Source: DASPPK01 sp041479575 (lineage in GTDB: Archaea > Thermoproteota > Bathyarchaeia > Bathyarchaeales > Bathycorpusculaceae). Taken from it: DNA of 5,204 bases. A program made the position numbers and the translations under genes. Location: positions 1-5,204 of the forward strand of contig JBGOYH010000151.1 of NCBI GenBank assembly GCA_041479575.1. Reading direction: 5' to 3'. The notes under the pieces are model-generated. The model ran no database searches and was not told the DNA's origin. It worked only from the letters and a program-made list of their open reading frames with translations. Of the stretch, positions 1-5,003 are shown piece after piece; the stretch's first letter is position 1, and each line of letters begins with the position of its first letter.

Positions 1-978
1 GACTGTGCAGGACTCGTGCCCGGAGCATGGGAAGGAAAGGGCCTTGGCAACCAGTTCTTGGATGAGATTCGAAAAGCCGACGCGCTGATACACATCGTTG
101 ACGCGTCGGGTGGAACGGACTGCGAAGGCAGACTCTGCAAACTCGGCGAGAATGATCCACTGGAAGACGTGAAGTTCCTTGAGCACGAGATAACGATGTG
201 GATGGCCTCGATTCTTAGGAAGGATTGGCTGAAAATTGCGCGAACAGCCGAGACCGAATCAAAAGACCTCGTTGGAATGCTTGAAGAGCGGCTGAGCGGA
301 CTTGGAATAAAGCGCGCGCACTTTCTTGAAGCGATGAGGAAAGCGGGCCTCAGCGCCGACAAGCCGACGTTTTGGAGCGATGATGATTTTCTAAAGTTCG
401 TGGATGTACTCAGGCAAGTTTCTAAGCCGATGCTCATCGTTGCCAACAAGATGGACTTGCCCACGTCTGAAACCAACTTGGAACGGTTGAAGAAAGCCAA
501 TAAACTCGTGATTCCAGCTTGCGCGGAAGCGGAGCTCGCGCTGAGGAGAGCGGCAGAGAAAAAGTTGATCGATTACAGGCCTGGAGACTGCAACTTCAAG
601 GTAAGCATGCCAGAAAAACTCAGTGAAAGCCAAATCAACGCCTTGGAAACTATAAGAGAGAAAGTTCTGATGGATTTCGGTTCAACGGGAGTTCAGGAAG
701 CCGTAAACACTGCTTTTTTCAAACTGTTGAGCATGATAACGGTGTATCCTGTGGAGGATTTGGAGCACTTGAGCGACCATATGGGAAGGGTGCTGCCCGA
801 TGCTTACCTTGTGCCTTATGGCACGACTGCACGTCAGCTTGCCTTCATAATTCACACAGAATTGGGAGAAGGTTTCATATATGCTGTTGAAGCACGGGAG
901 AAGAAAAGAGTCGGTGAGGATCACGTGCTCAAGGACAGGGACGTTGTCTCGATAGTAAGTGCACGCAAAAGAGCTTAA
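1..978 (+). CDS. Archaeal YchF-type GTPase with C-terminal TGS domain (5' end outside window)
   Basis: The frame is open from base 1, so the gene starts upstream; the GTG at 16 is an internal valine codon. The first visible residues, DCAGLVPGAWEGKGLG, are the G3/switch II region of Obg/YchF-like P-loop GTPases. NKMD at visible residues 149-152 is a canonical G4 motif specifying guanine. Bacterial and eukaryotic YchF/OLA1 proteins have a divergent G4 and prefer ATP, so this belongs to the archaeal GTP-type branch. ACAEAE near residue 173 fits G5. A mostly helical insert lies between G3 and G4 (about 45-140), and a TGS domain fills the last 80 residues. Archaeal relatives have roughly 390-400 residues, so about 70, including the P-loop, are missing at the left edge. 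The family is thought to act on ribosomes or translation, in the cytoplasm. In the motif usually written GAHEGRGLG, Trp replaces His here. The gene converges on uppS with six bases between stops. Confidence 0.93.
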   Translation, partial: DCAGLVPGAWEGKGLGNQFLDEIRKADALIHIVDASGGTDCEGRLCKLGENDPLEDVKFLEHEITMWMASILRKDWLKIARTAETESKDLVGMLEERLSGLGIKRAHFLEAMRKAGLSADKPTFWSDDDFLKFVDVLRQVSKPMLIVANKMDLPTSETNLERLKKANKLVIPACAEAELALRRAAEKKLIDYRPGDCNFKVSMPEKLSESQINALETIREKVLMDFGSTGVQEAVNTAFFKLLSMITVYPVEDLEHLSDHMGRVLPDAYLVPYGTTARQLAFIIHTELGEGFIYAVEAREKKRVGEDHVLKDRDVVSIVSARKRA

Positions 979-984
979 ATTGAC

Positions 985-1767
985 CTATTCGCCATAACGT
1001 CTCTTGCGTTTTTGAAAAGTCCTGACAGCCCTCAGAAGGTCGATTACACGAAAGTCGGGCCAATAGACATCTAGGAAACACAGCTCGCTATAGGCGGACT
1101 GCCACAACAGAAAGCCGCTCAATCTTGCTTCGCCTGAAGTTCTAATGATCAGGTCAGGATCTTGCTGGGGCATGTGGGAAGTGTACAAGTGTTGCTCGAA
1201 CGTTTTCTCGTCGACGTTCTTAGGATCCAGCTTACCGTCATGTACTTCTTCAGCGATCTTTCGGGCTGCATCCACGATTTCGGCCCTTCCACCATACGCG
1301 AATGCGAAATTTAGGAAGTGTTCAGTGTAGTTTTCTGTTGATTTTTCAACGGTGCCTATGAGCTGCTGCAGACTTTCAGGCAACAAGCCGACTCTTCCGA
1401 TGACTTTGACGCGTATCTTGTCCTTGCGTATCCGTTCGTCGGTCAGAAGCGTGCGAAACCGCTGTTCGGCGATTCGCATGATTTCCTGAACCTCATCTGA
1501 TGTCCGCCGAAAGTTCTCTGTAGAAAAGGCATACAACGTGACAGATTTAACATCCAGCTTCAAACACCAATCAAGCAGCTCTTCAACCTTTTCAGCACCT
1601 TTCTCGTGTCCAAGCCAAGGGTTAAGCACTTTTTCAGAAGCCCATCGTCTGTTTCCATCTAGAATGATGGCTATATGCTCAGGTTTGAGCCTGTTTTCAA
1701 CTTGACGCCACAGCCAACCCTCATAAATCCTGTACGCCCCGACAGCAGAGAGCAACGTTTTGAACAC
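985..1767 (-). CDS. uppS: Cis-prenyltransferase: (un)decaprenyl diphosphate synthase-type
   Basis: Condenses isopentenyl diphosphate onto an allylic starter (geranylgeranyl diphosphate in characterised archaeal enzymes) to make a long polyprenyl diphosphate, precursor of the lipid carrier for glycan assembly. All family signatures are present: HIAIILDGNRRWA at 31-43 with catalytic Asp37, the diphosphate-binding Asn39/Arg40, GHEKG at 53-57, FSTENFRR at 81-88, FAYGGRAE at 156-163, and the C-terminal DPDLIIRTSGEARLS block at 203-217 followed by FLLWQSAYSEL, whose Arg209, Arg215 and Glu228 bind IPP/Mg. Length 260 is normal for the family, so it looks intact. The N-terminal 30 residues, with an aromatic-rich AYRIYEGWLW helix, are the usual archaeal extension. 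The GTG start is chosen because TGAGGT lies seven bases upstream and no other start occurs before the in-frame TGA at 1786-1788. It probably ends an operon with the small ORF and the DUF373 gene; the small ORF's TAG shares one base with this GTG. Confidence 0.96.
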   Translation of the reverse strand: MFKTLLSAVGAYRIYEGWLWRQVENRLKPEHIAIILDGNRRWASEKVLNPWLGHEKGAEKVEELLDWCLKLDVKSVTLYAFSTENFRRTSDEVQEIMRIAEQRFRTLLTDERIRKDKIRVKVIGRVGLLPESLQQLIGTVEKSTENYTEHFLNFAFAYGGRAEIVDAARKIAEEVHDGKLDPKNVDEKTFEQHLYTSHMPQQDPDLIIRTSGEARLSGFLLWQSAYSELCFLDVYWPDFRVIDLLRAVRTFQKRKRRYGE

Positions 1768-1925
1768 TATTCGAACCTCACGCTTTCAAGTGCATTAACA
1801 CACGTGCAAGTTTCCCTGCGCGTGAAAGGTAAACCCCTAATGGTCTCAATTAAGAGTTTCTCCATATTAGGAATAATCTGTGTGGTAACCTTCGAAACCT
1901 CGATGCAAGTGAGCTTTTCTTGCAT
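1767..1925 (-). CDS. Probable small protein of 52 aa, unknown function, coupled to uppS
   Basis: An ATG frame of 52 codons fills the gap between the DUF373 gene and uppS. The protein begins MQEKLTCIEVSKVTTQ and ends CVNALESVRFE. Three points support it: GGCGGT, one mismatch from GGAGGT, lies seven bases upstream of the ATG; its stop overlaps the uppS GTG by one base (TAGTG), a classic coupling arrangement; and 36 of 52 codons start with a purine, as in real genes. Residues 1-38 are charged/hydrophobic without a membrane segment. Cys7 and a Cys40-Thr-Cys42 pair could bind metal, but two to three cysteines alone prove little. An in-frame TAG lies four codons before the ATG, so it cannot extend upstream. 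I do not recognise a family. It may instead be a leader peptide controlling uppS, or a chance ORF in an untranslated spacer; internal Met21 would give a 32-aa form. Confidence 0.5.
   Translation of the reverse strand: MQEKLTCIEVSKVTTQIIPNMEKLLIETIRGLPFTRRETCTCVNALESVRFE
1775..1780 (-). promoter_or_regulatory. Shine-Dalgarno site for uppS
   Basis: TGAGGT on the minus strand, seven bases before the GTG at 1767, matches the archaeal anti-SD core. It lies inside the last codons of the 52-codon ORF, as expected for translationally coupled genes, and it decides the uppS start. Confidence 0.7.
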
Positions 1926-1932
1926 GCCATAA

Positions 1933-1939
1933 ACCGCCT
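1933..1939 (-). promoter_or_regulatory. Possible Shine-Dalgarno site for the 52-aa ORF
   Basis: AGGCGGT on the minus strand ends seven bases before the ATG at 1925. It differs by one base from AGGAGGT, so the match is fair rather than strong. An overlapping ATG at 1930 in another frame gives only a 26-residue peptide and sits too close to this site. Confidence 0.4.
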
Positions 1940-1950
1940 ATGAGGGGATA

Positions 1951-3129
1951 TCATTCTTCTCCAAGCTCTTCAACTCTCTCTTCAGTCTCATGGAAGAATC
2001 TCTTTGACCGTCGGTGCAGCACGAATGTCACTAACACCGAAGCTACTCCGATAAGTATGCCGATGATGATTGCCAAAACGAGCCTTTCCGCTCCCGAGTT
2101 TCCCGTCAGCAGGTCCGACACTGAAACGAAGATTTGTCTAGACCATGCTATTATGACGATTAACGCACCATTGCGCAGTAGTCGAGGATCACGTTCAAGG
2201 TACCATCGGATGGCCCTGCCTAGAAGAGTCACGCAAACACCAATTACGATGAGGGTGATAGCGTCTCCAATGAAGAAACCAGCTACTCGAGGCAGGATTG
2301 TGAGATAACCAGTGATGTCTTGCTGTGGAGTGATTTCTGCAGCTGCTCCAGCTCCTCCGAGGTAAACGCCGAGGACCGCACATATCGCTCCTCCAATTGC
2401 TGAAAAGTTGGAGATTTGCACCCTGAGGGGAGGAGGAGAATACTCTTTGACCCATCTGTAGAATCCTTTAGCCATCCTGTCTACTCCAAAACCTTTGATC
2501 AATAGAAACATGCCCAAAACAAATACGAAGGCTATAACATAATACTGAACCCACCCAATAACCGCAAAAACCGCCAAGATTAGGATAAGCAGCCCAGGCA
2601 AGCCCAGCACGATGCGCGAGTAGCGTGGATTATCGACCAACGTTTTGAGGTAACGTGAGAACAGAGCAGCTGTCTCTTCTATCGATTCACTGTGCTTAAC
2701 CACGATTCGTCTAACCGATGACACTGGCACTCTAGACTGCACAACAGGCAAAACAGCTTCATCAGAGTACCCATCGGTAACAAGAATAACTTCACTAGCA
2801 GAAAACGAGCCTAGCAGGTCGTTCAGTTCCGCGACAACTTTTCTGTCTGCGCTGATGCCACCGAGCTCGGAGCCGGACAAGGTTGCTATTTCAAAGACTT
2901 CCTCTGGTTTGCCCTCATCTTTGAGGCGGTCAAAAATGCGGACGGCCTCGAACATGGCGTTGGCGTCAGGTTCTTCAGGGTCCTTTAAAGCCAAGGACAC
3001 GGCTGCATTGAGGTTTTCGTCTCTTCCAATGACTGGTGTTTTGACTCCAGCCTTGGCCCCTAGATCGCCATCTCTGTCCACACATAGAACAAGAATGCGT
3101 TTCTGTTCGTTTTCATGCGCATCTTTCAT
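1951..3129 (-). CDS. DUF373 family archaeal membrane protein
   Basis: A 392-residue protein recognised as DUF373 by its N-terminal block RILVLCVDRDGDLG (11-24), then TPVIGRDENLNAAVSLAL (31-48) and DPEEPDANAMFEAVRIFD (50-67). Residues 1-170 look soluble and alpha/beta, with a second acidic strand-turn, VILVTDGYSDE, at 114-124. The C-terminal half has about six hydrophobic helices near 173-192, 196-212, 240-262, 283-304, 320-342 and 349-371, ending in a charged tail, so it is an integral membrane protein with a cytoplasm-like domain at its N-terminus. The family's biochemical role is unknown. Length and motifs suggest an intact gene. The ATG start gives the usual N-terminus; the nearest upstream purine stretch, GAGAT, is weak and close, while an AT-rich TATA-like element sits 17 bases upstream, so leaderless translation is possible. 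It follows the coiled-coil gene by 39 bases and precedes the small ORF by 25. Confidence 0.92.
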   Translation of the reverse strand: MKDAHENEQKRILVLCVDRDGDLGAKAGVKTPVIGRDENLNAAVSLALKDPEEPDANAMFEAVRIFDRLKDEGKPEEVFEIATLSGSELGGISADRKVVAELNDLLGSFSASEVILVTDGYSDEAVLPVVQSRVPVSSVRRIVVKHSESIEETAALFSRYLKTLVDNPRYSRIVLGLPGLLILILAVFAVIGWVQYYVIAFVFVLGMFLLIKGFGVDRMAKGFYRWVKEYSPPPLRVQISNFSAIGGAICAVLGVYLGGAGAAAEITPQQDITGYLTILPRVAGFFIGDAITLIVIGVCVTLLGRAIRWYLERDPRLLRNGALIVIIAWSRQIFVSVSDLLTGNSGAERLVLAIIIGILIGVASVLVTFVLHRRSKRFFHETEERVEELGEE

Positions 3130-3146
3130 GTGTATCTCATTGTCTG

Positions 3147-3153
3147 AATATAT
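3147..3153 (-). promoter_or_regulatory. Candidate TATA box for the DUF373 gene
   Basis: ATATATT on the minus strand lies 17 bases before the DUF373 ATG, in the 39-base gap after the coiled-coil gene. At the usual archaeal TATA-to-start distance the transcript would begin at or next to the ATG, giving a leaderless mRNA. AT-rich spacers often contain such strings, so this is tentative. Confidence 0.3.
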
Positions 3154-3168
3154 CTATGCATGTTCACT

Positions 3169-4044
3169 TTAATCTTGTGCCGCCACACCTTCTTCTGACA
3201 GAAGTTGGAACTCTTGCCAACTCAATTTTTCCCCACGTTTCAACTTCTCCCTTGCTTTCTCTTGAAGGCTTTGCCGAAGCGCGTCTTCGCTTTGCTTCTT
3301 TTCTTTCTGCTCTTCTTCGCGTATTTCGCCGTTCAACCGCCTGATTTCGTTTATGATTTTTGTTATATGCTCCTGCATGGGCTTTGCTTTTTCTTTTGCA
3401 ACGAGAAATTGTTTGTGCATGTTGTCGGCTTCTGTTTTGACTTTCTTTGCTTTCTCCATTTTTGCTAGCATTTTTGTATGCGTTTCCTGACTCACCTGTG
3501 CTTGGGCAGTCACCGCTTGGTGGCAACGCTCACTTTCAGTCTTGAGCTTCGCCACTTCAGCCCGCAAGTCACGGATCTTCTTGTCCTGTTGCTCGAGTTT
3601 CTTGTGAATATTCAGTTGAACTTCAAGCTGCTTGACTTTGTCTACTAGTTCTTTGTCTTCCTGTAAAGTGTGCGACGTCGTCTGGATCTTCCAGTCTATG
3701 GATTCAACTTCTTCTTGAAGAGCCTGATGACTTCTTCTAGGTCTTTTCTTTCCTAATGCCCTGTAATCTTGGCCAAGCTTTTTTATTTCTTCAATCTTTT
3801 CCCTGATTTTGGCTGCGAGGTCATTTCGCTGCTGTTTCAGTTCGCGTACTCTCTCGTTTATCAGATCCCTCTCGTTTCGAAGGTGCTGAATTTCATTCCG
3901 CAAGTTCTTGAACTCTTCATTGAGTCTATTCCTTCTCTCAGCCAACTCGTTTGCCTGATTTTCCAAAAGATCTTTCTGTTCTCTTAGTGGTGCGAGTTTT
4001 TCGTCTAATTCTTTGAGCATTGGGGTTTTCTGCTGTGTTGACAC
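3169..4044 (-). CDS. COG1340-type archaeal coiled-coil protein
   Basis: A 291-residue, highly charged protein that is almost entirely predicted coiled coil: Leu/Ile/Val repeat every three to four residues amid Lys, Glu, Arg and Gln from about 10 to 250. A basic break, KKRPRRSHQ at 99-107, separates a first helix from a second, and a short C-terminal segment (EKLKRGEKLSWQEFQLL, 266-282) probably forms a small helical cap. This architecture and the repeated 'L..ER..LN.....LR.ER' pattern resemble the uncharacterised archaeal coiled-coil family COG1340. No signal peptide or membrane helix is present, so it should be cytoplasmic. No catalytic motif is visible; a structural, scaffold or ribosome/RNA-associated role is possible but unproven. 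The GTG start is taken because AAGGA lies a few bases upstream; ATG at residue 9 is the alternative. It may head the DUF373-uppS operon. Coiled coils match each other non-specifically, so the family call is less certain than the fold. Confidence 0.82.
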   Translation of the reverse strand: MSTQQKTPMLKELDEKLAPLREQKDLLENQANELAERRNRLNEEFKNLRNEIQHLRNERDLINERVRELKQQRNDLAAKIREKIEEIKKLGQDYRALGKKRPRRSHQALQEEVESIDWKIQTTSHTLQEDKELVDKVKQLEVQLNIHKKLEQQDKKIRDLRAEVAKLKTESERCHQAVTAQAQVSQETHTKMLAKMEKAKKVKTEADNMHKQFLVAKEKAKPMQEHITKIINEIRRLNGEIREEEQKEKKQSEDALRQSLQEKAREKLKRGEKLSWQEFQLLSEEGVAAQD

Positions 4045-4052
4045 GCATTCTT

Positions 4053-4057
4053 TCCTT
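4053..4057 (-). promoter_or_regulatory. Shine-Dalgarno site for the coiled-coil gene
   Basis: AAGGA within AGAAGGAAAG on the minus strand lies eight bases before the GTG at 4044 and supports that start over the ATG eight codons further in. Confidence 0.5.
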
Positions 4058-4079
4058 CTATTTTGTCCATTCCAAAACC

Positions 4080-4089
4080 TATCTAATTA
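4080..4089 (-). promoter_or_regulatory. Candidate TATA box for the coiled-coil gene and possible operon
   Basis: TAATTAGATA on the minus strand, preceded by the purine-rich AAGAG that could serve as BRE, lies about 35 bases before the GTG. The predicted transcript start would leave a short leader just holding the Shine-Dalgarno site. The rest of the 138-base spacer (4045-4182) shows no tRNA, strong hairpin or ORF of note. Confidence 0.3.
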
Positions 4090-4182
4090 CTCTTACCTCG
4101 TTGCACGTGCGGCTTCAACATTCAAACCAATTGCGGGGAGTCACATTCAAGAAACAGGTCACTCTCGTACCGAACCACTGGC

Positions 4183-4878
4183 TTACTCCAAGATGATTCG
4201 CGCGTCGACTGTTTTTGCTCCTTTCTCGTACACCATTATTGGGTTCAAGTCCAATTCTTTGATTTCCACATGATCCATTACTAGCTTCGATGTGTTCAAC
4301 AGGATCTTCGTTATGGCCTTGAGATCCGCTGGAGGCGTGTTTCTGTAGCCTTTCAACAATGGATACGCCTTGACTTCGCTTATCATCTCGGCCGCTTCGT
4401 CTTCCGTCACGGGCGCAACCCTGAAGGTAACGTCTTTCAAAACCTCCACAAATACGCCGCCCAACCCGAACATTATGGCTGGTCCAAACTGGGGGTCTTT
4501 GATAGAGCCAACGATGACTTCAATTCCCGCCGGCGCCATCTCCTGAACTAGTATGCCGACGATTTTTGCGCTTGGGTTGTGCTTCCTAACGTTGTTCATG
4601 ATCTGTTTGTAGGCGCTTCGAACCTCTTTGACATTCTTGACGCCAATTATGACCCCTCCTACGTCCGACTTATGAATGATGTCTGGTGAAACGATCTTCA
4701 AAACTACGGGAAAGCCGATAGATGTTGCATGCTCAACGGCCTCGGCATCATTTTTTGCCAGTTTGAACTTGGTAACTGGGATATCGTAATCCATGCAGAC
4801 TACCTTGGCTTCGGTTTCAAGGAGAGAGTTCCTTCCCTCTTTCTTGGCCTGTGAGAGAATGCGCGAAGTCTCTTCCAA
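4183..4878 (-). CDS. acdB: ADP-forming acetyl-CoA (acyl-CoA) synthetase, beta subunit (ATP-grasp)
   Basis: The beta subunit of the archaeal enzyme that converts acyl-CoA, ADP and phosphate to acid, CoA and ATP (EC 6.2.1.13), the substrate-level ATP step of peptide and sugar fermentation, also reversible. At 231 residues it matches stand-alone beta subunits such as those of Pyrococcus. ATP-grasp features: GFPVVLKIVSPDIIHKSDVGGV (from 55), with Lys61 for nucleotide binding and His69 in the conserved IIHKSDVGG loop; LVQEM at 110-114; a glycine-rich FGLGGVFVEVLKD stretch at 137-149; and ELDLNPI at 208-214 with the metal-binding acidic/Asn residues. All appear intact. The TTG start is chosen because GAGGAG lies eight bases upstream, with an in-frame TGA directly at that site and no ATG or GTG between. 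The alpha subunit, which carries the CoA-binding domain and main phosphohistidine, is not adjacent. Acyl preference (acetyl, branched or aryl) cannot be read from sequence. Confidence 0.93.
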   Translation of the reverse strand: MEETSRILSQAKKEGRNSLLETEAKVVCMDYDIPVTKFKLAKNDAEAVEHATSIGFPVVLKIVSPDIIHKSDVGGVIIGVKNVKEVRSAYKQIMNNVRKHNPSAKIVGILVQEMAPAGIEVIVGSIKDPQFGPAIMFGLGGVFVEVLKDVTFRVAPVTEDEAAEMISEVKAYPLLKGYRNTPPADLKAITKILLNTSKLVMDHVEIKELDLNPIMVYEKGAKTVDARIILE

Positions 4879-4886
4879 ACTTTCGA

Positions 4887-4892
4887 CTCCTC
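4887..4892 (-). promoter_or_regulatory. Shine-Dalgarno site fixing the TTG start of the synthetase gene
   Basis: GAGGAG on the minus strand sits eight bases before the TTG at 4878 and overlaps the in-frame TGA at 4891-4893. Together they leave TTG as the only sensible start. Confidence 0.7.
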
Positions 4893-4928
4893 AATGAGTT
4901 AATCCTGTATCACAGATTTCAGATTCAG

Positions 4929-4935
4929 CTTAAAT
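4929..4935 (-). promoter_or_regulatory. Candidate TATA box for the synthetase gene
   Basis: ATTTAAG on the minus strand, preceded by an A-rich AAAATC stretch, lies about 50 bases before the TTG. A start site 25 bases downstream would give a leader of roughly 25-30 bases containing the Shine-Dalgarno site. It is the best such element in the 110-base spacer, but is supported only by pattern and position. Confidence 0.35.
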
Positions 4936-4950
4936 GATTTTGCTGCCCCA

Positions 4951-4965
4951 GCTGCCATTGGCAAC
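4951..4965. repeat. Quasi-palindrome upstream of the synthetase promoter
   Basis: GCTGCCATTGGCAAC is a 7+1+7 inverted repeat with one mismatch. It lies 15 bases upstream of the candidate TATA box, where an archaeal activator or repressor dimer could bind. Its one-base loop makes a transcript hairpin unlikely, so it is not a good terminator for the gene ending at 5004. Chance occurrence is not excluded. Confidence 0.3.
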
Positions 4966-5003
4966 TTTGTGTGGCGTATTTGCGTAGCGTGATTAATCGG
5001 TTT

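Noticed and set aside
1675..1932. Plus-strand 85-codon frame spanning the uppS start and the DUF373-uppS gap
   Set aside because: It overlaps the uppS N-terminal coding region antisense, has no clear Shine-Dalgarno site and no recognisable protein. The minus-strand 52-codon frame explains the gap better.
3164..3526. Minus-strand 120-codon frame rich in Lys, Arg and Ser inside the coiled-coil gene
   Set aside because: It is an alternative frame of the Lys/Glu-rich coiled-coil gene. Its low-complexity basic composition is what a shifted frame of such a gene gives.
4100..4165. tRNA-like GGTTTGAAT on the minus strand between the coiled-coil and synthetase genes
   Set aside because: It resembles a T-loop, but no 5-bp T stem, anticodon arm or acceptor stem can be paired around it.
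4139..4166. Possible terminator hairpin formed by GAGTCAC and GTCACTC after the synthetase gene
   Set aside because: The arms do not pair fully, there is a 12-base or longer loop, and no T-tract follows. It looks more like two GTCAC copies by chance.
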